Part shown: in pieces, positions 7,434 through 15,500 of the stretch | How the letters are laid out: each line of letters begins with the position of its first letter | Position numbering within the stretch: the first letter of the stretch is position 1 | NCBI GenBank assembly: GCA_964422865.1 | Contig: CAYRCU010000016.1 | Coordinates: 1-23,216 of the forward strand | DNA length: 23,216 nucleotides | Direction of reading: 5' to 3' | Source of the DNA: CAYRCU01 sp964422865 | GTDB taxonomy: Bacteria; Patescibacteriota; Microgenomatia; UBA8517 | The notes under the pieces: model-generated | What the model saw: the letters and a program-made list of their open reading frames with translations, nothing else | The model's database searches: none | Told to the model about the DNA's origin: nothing | Translations under genes and position numbers: made by a program

Positions 7434-8887
7434 AGGATTTTAGTATTTCTCTTGATGAGACAGGAGAGATTGGGAGTGTTGTGGAGGTGAACTCTTCGAT
7501 TTTTAAGATTAATGGCCTTCCGGGGGCACGGCTTCGTGAGAAAGTTATAAGTGAGAATGGAGTATTGGGACAGGTATTTTCCTTGAGGGAGGATTATATT
7601 GAAGCTTTAGCCTTGAGCCCCGGCGGGGTTAGGGTGGGAGAGAAGTTTGCCAGGATGGGAGAGGAGCTGGGGGTGGAAGTTGGGGACGGGATGCTTGGAA
7701 GTGTGGTTGATGGGCTGGGAAGAGTTGTGGAAGGAAAGTGGGACGGAAAAGGCAGTGAAGTGCGGCGAGTGGATGTGGAGGCGGCGGGTCTTGTTGATAG
7801 GGAGATGGTGAGGGAGTTTTTGGAAACGGGGGTAGGGATTGTGGATTTAGTGCTTCCTATAGGAAAAGGACAACGGGAGCTTGTGGTTGGGGACAGGAAG
7901 ACAGGGAGAACGAGTTTTGCGCTTCGAATACTGGCTTCCCGGGCGCGTGCGGGCGATGTTTGTGTTTATTGCCTTGTGGGTAAGCGGCAGATTGATACAG
8001 AGAGGGCTATGATTTTTTTGAAAAAGGAAAAAATTGCGGATAATGTGGTTTTAGTGTCTTCCGGTTCGTCCAGCAATGCGGGGGAGATATCCTTGACACC
8101 CTATACCGCGATGACGATTGCGGAGTATTTTCGGGATGAGGGCAGAGACGTTTTTATTGTGCTGGATGATCTTACGACTCATGCGAAGTTTTATCGTGAG
8201 ATTAGTCTTCTTTCGGGAAGGTTTCCCGGCAGGGACTCGTATCCCGGAGACGTATTTTATGCTCACTCACGGCTCTTGGAGAGGGCGGGGAACTTTAAAA
8301 AGGGGAGCATTACCTGTTTGCCTTTGGCCGAGAGCGTGGTGGGAGATTTGAGCGGATATATTCAGACAAATTTAATGGCTATGACGGACGGGCATATATT
8401 TTTTGATATTTCTCTTTTTAATAAAGGACTAAGGCCGGCTATTGACCCTTTTTTGTCTGTTACAAGGGTTGGGAGGCAAACTCAGGGGCCTGTTGAAAAA
8501 GAATTTGGGAGGATGATTACGATTTTTTTAATGGATTTGAAAAATTTGAGGAGTTTTATGCATTTTGGGGCGGAGTTGACCGAGCAAGTGAAGCAAAAAT
8601 TGGTTTTGGGAGAGAAGATTGAAGAATTTTTCTATAGGCATCATGGGGAAGAGATGCCTTTGGATTTAAGAGTTTTTATTCTGGCGGCAATTTGGGGCGG
8701 ATGGAGAAGAGAGTGGGATCTTCAGAAAACGAATGAGGCAATTTTTAATATGGTGCGGCAGTACAAGAGGGATGAAGTGATGCGAAAGAAAGTGGGGAGC
8801 ATGTTGACTCAGGCCAAGGACTTTAAGAGTTATCTTGCGGTTGTTAGAGCGAATTTGAAACTGTTGGAAGGGGAGAAAATAAAATGA
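7430..8887 (+). CDS. atpA: F1-type ATPase alpha subunit (divergent)
   Basis: 485 residues, slightly short. It is the non-catalytic nucleotide-binding subunit of the alpha3beta3 ring. Motifs: a beta-barrel start (ETGEIGSVVEVNSSIFKINGL), P-loop GDRKTGRT (154-161), LDDLTTHAKFYREISLL, GRDSYPGDVFYAHSRLLERA, and the Arg finger R346 in SVTRVGR. Oddities: the P-loop Lys is Arg (R160), where alpha normally reads GDRQTGKT, and the protein begins directly at the barrel, without the roughly 25-residue N-terminal helix that binds delta. GGAGGGAG precedes the start. Starts and stops overlap by 4 nt with atpH and atpG. Confidence 0.93.
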   Translation: MKDFSISLDETGEIGSVVEVNSSIFKINGLPGARLREKVISENGVLGQVFSLREDYIEALALSPGGVRVGEKFARMGEELGVEVGDGMLGSVVDGLGRVVEGKWDGKGSEVRRVDVEAAGLVDREMVREFLETGVGIVDLVLPIGKGQRELVVGDRKTGRTSFALRILASRARAGDVCVYCLVGKRQIDTERAMIFLKKEKIADNVVLVSSGSSSNAGEISLTPYTAMTIAEYFRDEGRDVFIVLDDLTTHAKFYREISLLSGRFPGRDSYPGDVFYAHSRLLERAGNFKKGSITCLPLAESVVGDLSGYIQTNLMAMTDGHIFFDISLFNKGLRPAIDPFLSVTRVGRQTQGPVEKEFGRMITIFLMDLKNLRSFMHFGAELTEQVKQKLVLGEKIEEFFYRHHGEEMPLDLRVFILAAIWGGWRREWDLQKTNEAIFNMVRQYKRDEVMRKKVGSMLTQAKDFKSYLAVVRANLKLLEGEKIK

Positions 8888-9735
8888 ATAGACAAATTGA
8901 CAAGCGAATTGAGGGACTTGTGACTTTAAGGGAGGTAGCTAAAGTTTATGGGAAAATTTCTGCCGTGCGGATGCAGGAAATAAGACAGTCGGTTTTGTTA
9001 AACAGAATTTTTTCTGAGGGCATGGACGACATTTTTAAGCAGGTTTTATATACATATTCAAGGGAGATTGAAAAGAAGGGCGGGAAGAGAACGGACGGAC
9101 GGACTTTTTTAGCTAATAACGGAAGGGTGGTTAGCGTGTTTATATCGGCCAATACAGGGCTTTATGGGGACATTATCTCAAGAACTTTTGAGCTTTTTTA
9201 TGAAGGAGTTAAGGGAGCTGATGTTGAGGTTGCAATTGTGGGGAGATTGGGGCGGAGGCTTTTTTTGGAATCTTTTCCCGGGCGGCCTTATACGTATTTT
9301 GATTTGCCTGATTATAAACCGGAGAGTAAGTATTTGACCGATATTGTGAGGCATTTGGTGCAGTATAAGGAGATAAATGTGTATTTTGGGAAGTTTCAGA
9401 ATATTGTGTCCCAGAAGCCTGACAAACTGATAGTTAGCCGTGAGGTTCAGCTTCCAAAGGAGAGTGTGGCTGTGGCGGTAAAATACATTTTTGAGCCCAG
9501 CATGGAGGGTGTTTTAAAATTTTTTGAGGGAGAGATCTTTGGGAGCACTTTGAATCAGGTGGTAAATGAATCGCAGCTTGCCAAGCTTGCGAGCCGTGCT
9601 CTTGCTATGGACAGAGCGGAGCAGAATATATCAAAGAATATAGAAAAAGTTCAGCTTGAGAAGTTGAGACTTGTTCACAGGGCGCGAAACAAAGGACAAA
9701 TGGGGATATTATCGAGTGTTTTTGCAAAAAGATGA
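8884..9735 (+). CDS. atpG: F1-type ATPase gamma subunit
   Basis: 283 residues, near the family length of about 290. It is the central rotor shaft inside alpha3beta3. The N-terminal helix (IDKRIEGLVTLREVAKVYGK) and the C-terminal helix with ASRALAMDRAEQN match gamma, and FISANTGLYGDI fits the central Rossmann-like domain. The extreme C terminus (RARNKGQMGILSSVFAKR) departs from the usual RQAxIT-E-IxEIVxGA pattern of the part that turns inside the ring. It overlaps atpA and atpD by 4 nt each (ATGA). Confidence 0.88.
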   Translation: MNRQIDKRIEGLVTLREVAKVYGKISAVRMQEIRQSVLLNRIFSEGMDDIFKQVLYTYSREIEKKGGKRTDGRTFLANNGRVVSVFISANTGLYGDIISRTFELFYEGVKGADVEVAIVGRLGRRLFLESFPGRPYTYFDLPDYKPESKYLTDIVRHLVQYKEINVYFGKFQNIVSQKPDKLIVSREVQLPKESVAVAVKYIFEPSMEGVLKFFEGEIFGSTLNQVVNESQLAKLASRALAMDRAEQNISKNIEKVQLEKLRLVHRARNKGQMGILSSVFAKR

Positions 9736-11141
9736 AAAGAGCAATAAAGGGGAAAATAGTTAGTATTTTGGGGCAGGTTGTTGAAGTGGTGTTTTTGGAG
9801 GAAAAACCGGCGCTTTATGACCTGGTGGTTTCAGGGGATGGGGGGAAAGTTCGTATGGTTGTTGTTTCTTCTTCGGGTGAGAACAGCTTTTGGTGCTTTG
9901 TTTTGGGGGAGGTGGGGGAGCTTAGTCGCGGGATGGATGTCTTGGGGGATAGTAGAAGATTTTCCCTGCCTGTGAGTGAGGGTTTATTGGGGAGGGTTGT
10001 AAATGTTTTTGGGGAAGGAATTGACGGGAAGGGCGACGGCTTTGCGGGGAGAGTGCGCAAGCCTATTTTTAGGGAGGTAGAGAGGAGTTTTTCCGGCAGG
10101 GAAGCTAAGATACTGCCTACTGGCATAAAAGTAGTTGATTTGTTTGCTCCTGTTGTCATGGGAGGAAAGGTAGGTCTTTTCGGGGGCGCTGGAGTGGGGA
10201 AGACAATGCTTTTGACTGAAATACTTAATAATGTTGTTGCGGATGGCAGGAATGTTCACGGTGGCGCCCAAAAGAATGGAGATTATTTAAGTGTGTTTGC
10301 CGGTGTCGGGGAGAGGAGCCGTGAAGGGTTGGAGCTATATGATCGGCTTTCAAAGACTCCTGCTTTTAAGCGGACTTCGATGGTGTTTGGGACAATGGGC
10401 CAGAACCCGGCACACAGGTTTTTTTCGGCTTACAGTGCTGTGACGATCGCGGAGTATTTTCGGGATGAGATGAAAAAGAATGTCCTTTTCTTTGTTGACA
10501 ATCTTTTTCGGTTGGCTCAGGCGGGGAACGAGCTTTCTGTGCTGACTTCTGCAACTCCTTCGGAAGACGGGTATCAGCCTACGATAGAGAGTGAGATGGC
10601 CAGGTTTCACGAGAGATTGGTTTCGACGAAGGAAGCGAGTGTGACTACCGTGCAGGCTATTTATGTACCTGCAGATGACATATTAGACTACGGGGTTCAG
10701 GTTGTTTTTCCTTATTTAGACTCAAGTATTGTTTTATCTCGGGATCTTTACAAGGAAGGGTTGTTGCCTGCAGTGGACATTTTGGCTTCAACAAGTTCTG
10801 CGCTTACCCCTGAGATTGTGGGGAAAGAGCATTACAGTGTTGCTGTTTCCGGAAAAAAGCTTCTTGAGAATATGGCAAACCTTGAGAGAATTGTTTCTTT
10901 GATAGGGGAGAGCGAGCTTTCTCATGAGGATATGGTGATATATAGGCGAGGGATGAAGCTCAGGAATTTTATGACTCAGAAGTTTTTTGTGGCAGAAGGT
11001 CAAAGGGGGGAGGGGGGAAGCTTTGTTGATGTTAAAGCGACAGTGACCGGTGCGGGAGATATTATTTCCGGGAAGTATGATGATGTTTCTGCGGAGAAAT
11101 TTATGTTTGTGGGAGAGGCGAAGGAGGCGGTGGGCAAGTAA
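9732..11141 (+). CDS. atpD: F1-type ATPase beta subunit, catalytic
   Basis: 469 residues, the usual length. It carries the catalytic sites. Visible residues: P-loop GGAGVGKT with K157, catalytic Glu194 and Arg195 in GVGERSREG, Walker B Asp256 in LFFVDNLFR, DGYQPTIESEM, VQAIYVPADD, LDSSIVLSRDL and the DELSEED-like ESELSHED near the C terminus. All key residues are in place, so ATP turnover is likely, in contrast to the altered alpha and membrane parts. There is a small insertion near HGGAQKNGDYLSVF compared with the usual HGG-x-SVF. It overlaps atpG by 4 nt. Confidence 0.96.
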   Translation: MKRAIKGKIVSILGQVVEVVFLEEKPALYDLVVSGDGGKVRMVVVSSSGENSFWCFVLGEVGELSRGMDVLGDSRRFSLPVSEGLLGRVVNVFGEGIDGKGDGFAGRVRKPIFREVERSFSGREAKILPTGIKVVDLFAPVVMGGKVGLFGGAGVGKTMLLTEILNNVVADGRNVHGGAQKNGDYLSVFAGVGERSREGLELYDRLSKTPAFKRTSMVFGTMGQNPAHRFFSAYSAVTIAEYFRDEMKKNVLFFVDNLFRLAQAGNELSVLTSATPSEDGYQPTIESEMARFHERLVSTKEASVTTVQAIYVPADDILDYGVQVVFPYLDSSIVLSRDLYKEGLLPAVDILASTSSALTPEIVGKEHYSVAVSGKKLLENMANLERIVSLIGESELSHEDMVIYRRGMKLRNFMTQKFFVAEGQRGEGGSFVDVKATVTGAGDIISGKYDDVSAEKFMFVGEAKEAVGK

Positions 11142-11145
11142 AGTT

Positions 11146-11415
11146 ATGAAGGTACCTAAAAGTGGGAGGATAGCTGTGGAGGTAAGGAGCAGGGACAAGC
11201 TTTTTTTTGACGGGGAAGCCTTGGGGATTAGTGGGTTTGACGCCAGGGGGCAGTTTGACGTGCTTCCGCGTCATTCTAATATGGTTTCTGTTATTAGGGA
11301 AAAAATTATATTGTATTTAAAGGATGGAGGGGTACAGGAGATACCTGTCTCCAGTGGAGTGATGCAGGTGGTTGGAGGGAAGGTGCGTGTGTTTTTGGGA
11401 GAAGTTAGTGGTTAG
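11146..11415 (+). CDS. atpC: Short ATPase epsilon subunit (beta-sandwich only)
   Basis: 89 residues from the ATG at 11146, 4 nt after atpD; GGAGG lies in the atpD end. Epsilon is usually about 135 residues: a beta sandwich on gamma plus a C-terminal helical hairpin that inhibits hydrolysis. The sandwich is visible (LFFDGEALGISGFDARGQFDVLP, with the conserved G-x-F-x-x-LP), but the helical domain is absent. The last codons and stop (GTT AGT GGT TAG) are already part of the TTAGTATTTAGGGG-type repeat that follows, so the repeat may have cut the gene short. Without the inhibitory helices the enzyme could hydrolyse ATP more freely (inference). Confidence 0.85.
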   Translation: MKVPKSGRIAVEVRSRDKLFFDGEALGISGFDARGQFDVLPRHSNMVSVIREKIILYLKDGGVQEIPVSSGVMQVVGGKVRVFLGEVSG

Positions 11416-11460
11416 TAGCTAGTAGTTAGTATTTAGGGGTTAGTATTTAGTATTTAGGGG
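11404..11460. repeat. Family 1 short-period repeat (TTAGTATTTAGGGG type)
   Basis: Degenerate direct repeats of TTAGT, TTAGTATTTAGGGG and TAGTATTTAGGGG. The array begins inside the last codons of atpC and provides its stop. Related sequence, often in the opposite sense (CCTAAATACTAG), occurs at 11694-11735, 17914-17950 and 18230-18262. No obvious terminator hairpin is seen here. Confidence 0.8.
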
Positions 11461-11477
11461 GGAAGGAGGGTGTTGAG

Positions 11478-11549
11478 TCGGGGTGGTGAGAATCGAACTC
11501 ACGGCCTCGCCGTCCCGAACGGCGCACTCTACCACTGAGCCACACCCCG
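11478..11549 (-). tRNA. tRNA-Pro (anticodon CGG)
   Basis: A full cloverleaf can be folded on the minus strand. The acceptor CGGGGTG pairs with CACCCCG, giving the C1:G72 pair typical of bacterial tRNA-Pro. The D arm is GCTC/GAGT with GG in the loop, the anticodon stem is CGCCG/CGGCG with loop TTCGGGA (anticodon CGG, G37), and the T arm is GTGAG-TTCGATT-CTCAC. The discriminator is A73. CCA is not encoded. It reads CCG codons and lies opposite to its neighbours, between atpC and rsmI. Confidence 0.95.
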
Positions 11550-11570
11550 TGATTGGATTTTACCATTTAT

Positions 11571-11617
11571 GAATCATGAATTACGAATTACGAATTATGA
11601 ATCATGAATTATGATTT
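11571..11617. repeat. Family 2 short-period repeat (GAATCATGAATTACG type)
   Basis: Iterations of GAATCATGAATTACGAATTACG and variants. The 22-nt unit at 11571-11592 recurs exactly at 12424-12445, on the other side of rsmI. Confidence 0.85.
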
Positions 11618-11693
11618 CTATCCTATAGAATGTGTGGAAGTGTGAGTTATCCACAATTTTTGTGTAGAACTTTACTCATCCTATATTTTTTTG

Positions 11694-11735
11694 ACTACTA
11701 AATACTAGATACTGGGCCATAAATACTAGTAAAAT
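11694..11735. repeat. Family 1 repeat, upstream of rsmI
   Basis: ACTACTAAATACTAGATACT and AAATACTAGTAAAAT lie directly before the rsmI start, in the opposite orientation to the copy at 11404-11460. Confidence 0.7.
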
Positions 11736-11740
11736 AGGGT

Positions 11741-12415
11741 ATGGTGGGAAAACTTTATGTTGTGGGTACGCCGATTGGTAACTTGGAGGATATAAGTTCA
11801 CGAGCTTTGAAGACTTTAAAGGAAGTGGATTTGATTTTGTGTGAGGATACAAGAGTTACAAGGAAACTGTTGAGTCATTACGATATAGATACTCCTACTT
11901 TGAGTTATCATCAGCATTCTTCGGAGAGCAGGAAAGAGAAGGTGCTTAACAAGATACTTCAAGGGGTGAGCCTGGCGCTTGTGGTTGATGCCGGGACGCC
12001 AGGGGTGTCTGATCCGGGAAATGAGCTTATTGATTACTTGCAAAAGAGGTTTTCTGAAATTGAAGTGATACCTATTGCGGGGCCTTCCAGTGTAGCGGCA
12101 ATTTTGAGTGTGTGTGGTTTTAATGCTTCAAAGTATGTGTTTGGCGGTTATTTTCCTAAAAAAAACAAAACAAGATGGATAAAAAGAATCTTTGGACTTA
12201 ATGTAACTGTTGTGTATTTTGATTCTCCTTACAGGGTTGTCAAGAATTTGTGCTTTTTGCGGGATAATCTGAAAGGAGTCGGAAGGGTGTGTGTGGGGAG
12301 GGAGTTGACAAAGATGTATGAAAAGATTTACAGAGGGAGTGTTGAGGAAGTTATTTCCGGGCTTGGGGAGGGAAAGATTAAAGGTGAGGTGGTGGTTGCT
12401 GTGGATTATGAATAG
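11741..12415 (+). CDS. rsmI: 16S rRNA (cytidine-1402 2'-O)-methyltransferase
   Basis: 224 residues of the SAM-dependent TP-methylase (tetrapyrrole methylase-like) fold. It 2'-O-methylates C1402 in the 16S rRNA decoding centre. Motifs: LYVVGTPIGNLEDIS at the N terminus, ALKTLKEVDLILCEDTR, LVVDAGTPGVSDPG, IPIAGPSSVAAIL and the FGGYFPKK segment. Many homologues are about 280 residues and carry a small helical C-terminal domain, which is missing; the protein ends at the catalytic fold (GEVVVAVDYE). Its stop TAG lies in family 2 repeat-like sequence, which may explain the short end. GTG at 11744 is an alternative start. Confidence 0.93.
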   Translation: MVGKLYVVGTPIGNLEDISSRALKTLKEVDLILCEDTRVTRKLLSHYDIDTPTLSYHQHSSESRKEKVLNKILQGVSLALVVDAGTPGVSDPGNELIDYLQKRFSEIEVIPIAGPSSVAAILSVCGFNASKYVFGGYFPKKNKTRWIKRIFGLNVTVVYFDSPYRVVKNLCFLRDNLKGVGRVCVGRELTKMYEKIYRGSVEEVISGLGEGKIKGEVVVAVDYE

Positions 12416-12518
12416 CGAATCATGAATCATGAATTACGAATTACGGATTAAGAATTGCAAATAATGAATGGAAGAGTTTGACTGACTTATTCATGATTCA
12501 TAATTCATGAATTAAGAA
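12416..12518. repeat. Family 2 repeat with inverted arms between convergent genes
   Basis: CATGAATCATGAATTACG-type units lie at the left, and their reverse complement (TTCATGATTCATAATTCATG) lies about 40 nt later. This gives a long imperfect AT-rich inverted repeat between the converging rsmI and LamG genes. It could act as a weak two-way terminator. Confidence 0.75.
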
Positions 12519-15500
12519 TCAGGGGCCGAAGTAGATTGAACTTGCGTTGTTGTAGAGCTTTTTAACTTGATTGGCCGAAAGAGCATAATTATAAATCCGC
12601 ACGTCATCAAGTTTTTGAGCAAGTGGGTAGATATCACTTGCGGTTCTGCCCATTGTTAGGCCTGAATCATTGGTAATATTTCCAGTCGTATTCCATGAAT
12701 GGACTAATTTGCCGTTTAGATAAACACGGGCGGTTGAGCCATCATAAGTACAGACAATATGTTTCCACTGGCTAGTGGTGCCTAGATCTGCTGAAGTGTA
12801 ATCTGATCTGGGATTGCTAGTGCCGTTGAACATGCAGCTGATTGTATTGTCATGAATTAACAGTATATATGAACTCCCCCAGGATAAGCCATCGTTGTTT
12901 CCATGAATTGGAGTTGACCAGCCTGTATTTGCTGTTGTCCAAACTGAAAATGAGATATTGTCATCAAATTCAAGTACTGAGCTGTCAGCGACGACGATTT
13001 TGTCATCGGTTGAGTCAATGTCTAGAGATGCATTGAACTTTCCACTAGCTCCATCTGCCCAGGCGCCGGAGGTGGAGCAGGTGCCGGGAGTGGTGTTTGT
13101 GCCGCTTGTGCCAATGTTAATGGTTCCATGATTGCCGTTGCCTGAGGAATCATAGGCGGCGGTTCCCTGGCACTCGTCAAACTTCCAGTGGGCTACCGGT
13201 TTCCCTCGATTGTAGTCATATGCAACTTGCGCTGGTGTACGTGCATAATCATATATCTTGACATGGTCAATGAGGCCATCAAATTCTGTACTGTAGTAGC
13301 CTAAATACAGGCCACTGTTTGCATTTAGGCTTGAAGCTGGCAAACTCGAGGCATCTGAGCTATTATCAAGTTTCCCATCGATGTACATTTTTAGAGTAGA
13401 GCCACGATCTAATATACACGCCAAATGATGCCAGTTACCGTCATTGTAGTTGGTGTTGTTGCTACTAACTAAAATAGCTGGAGAGTAGTGAACATTGCAC
13501 CTTAGGAGACCCGAAGTGTTGTTGCCTATATCTATGAGAACACCATTAGTGTTGCTTGAATCTGACTTTCTTAACATAATACCTCTGTTGGTTTCGGTTG
13601 TTTTGAACCAAAGTTCCCATGTCATACTGCCAGTATCAATGTCGAGTATGTCGCTGTCGGCAGTTTTGGTGTAGTTGCTTGTGCCAAATTTTAGGCAGGC
13701 ACCAAAGCGACAACTGCTAGATGGTTGCCAGGAGGGTGAACCATAAAATGTTTGTGTGAAATTGTTTCCACTAGTGTCGTAAGCACTTGTGCCTGTTTTT
13801 TCATCAAACTTCCACTCCGCCACTGGAGGATCGCCTGCGCCGTCGGCGATGTCACTGGCTTCCTGATCGCGGCCCAGCACCACACCAGCACCGGCATTAT
13901 AATCGTATTTGACTTGTTCCGGAGTAAGGGCGAAGTTATAGATTTTAACTTCGTCAATGAGGCCATTAAAATATTGTGCGTTAAAAGGATAGTCTCCTGT
14001 TCCAATAGAGAGTCCCTTAGTTTGGTTAGATACTGTTATGGTTGTGCTTGAAATATATTTTCCGTCGACGTAAAAATGTGATCCATTACTTATCCCACTT
14101 TGAAAAGTAAATACTATATGGTGCCACTGATTGTCTGCCAATGAGCCGGATGAAGAACACCGATTATTTGCCCCTCCCCAGTCGTATGTTGTTAGTTCAT
14201 TATCTGTGCAAGAGATTCCTCCTAAAAACATTCCGTACGCACTTTGCTTTACTAGTACACCTCTATAATCTGAACCAGAATCTGGAGTTTTTACCCAAGC
14301 TGTAAGTGTTCCAGTCGTTATTTGTATTGAAGAATCATTGGTAATATTTAAATAATCTCCTCCGTCAAAGCTCAAACAACCATTATTTTTGCAATTACCA
14401 CTGTCTGAGGTGATCCAGGTGGGGTCGTCGGTGGAGGAGCCGGAGTCGGCTCCCAGAGTGCCGTCATTGCTTCCTACTGAGTCATTAGCAGTCTGTCCGT
14501 ACCCCTCGTCAAAGCTCCAGTGGGCAATGGGGTGGGGGATGCCGCCGGCGGTGCTTGAGCCCAGTACTGAGGCACTAGTGCCCTTCATGTCTTGCAGGAT
14601 TTGTTCCTGTGTCCGGGCGTAGTTGTAGATTTTGACTTCGTCAATTTTGCCGTTAAACCAAGACTCAGTGCCGACTTTTGCTCTGTAGCCAATATAAACA
14701 TTTTGAGAGTTTAGCCAGGTACCAATTGGAGTAAAGGTGTCCGTTTCTACTAGAATACCATCAATATACCAGTAAACTATGCCGGTTGTGTTGTTGACGG
14801 TTATAGCTACATAATGCCATATTCCATCCGCAACATTTTGGCTGTGGGTAAGTTCGTTAACTACATTACTGCCATCATAGGATAGAAACCCCAGGTTACC
14901 GACCCCATTGATATATAAAGCATAGGCGCCTCCACCCGAATGATATTTGTGGACGATTGCCTGATCTGATCCAGAGTAGGACGATTTTACCCAAGCAGAT
15001 ATGGTTATATGGTTATTGATTTGGAGACTGGTGTCGTTGCCGGCGTTAATATAATCATCTACCCCATCAAATTCACATGCCTTACCAAACTTTCCAGGAA
15101 TATTGCAATTCATTCCCGTATTATTTGCTCCATCTACTGTTGTGCCGTTGTTGCCATTGCCCGAGCGATCATAAATGGTTTGGGCATCACCGCTAACACC
15201 TTCGTCCATACTCCAATATCCCACTGGCCCGGGGGCCCAGGAGTAGAGAGCGGCGACTTCACCAGGGGAGAGGGCGCGGTTGTAAATACGCACATCATCA
15301 ATGGTGCCATTAGGATTTGCGGTTCCATCATAATAGGCACCAATTTTTAGGATATGGGAATTAGTCATACTTCCTGAAATAGTGTCACCGCTAGCCTCAA
15401 GATTTCCATCAACGTAAATTTGAGTCTGGCTAGTTTCAGTGTTGTATACGGTAGTGATCATATGCCAACTATCGTCATTAACTTGAGTTACACCAGTTAT

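Noticed and set aside
11647..11655. Perfect DnaA-box sequence TTATCCACA near AT-rich repeats, a possible origin
   Set aside because: Only one box is seen and there is no dnaA, dnaN or box cluster. A 9-mer in AT-rich DNA can occur by chance.
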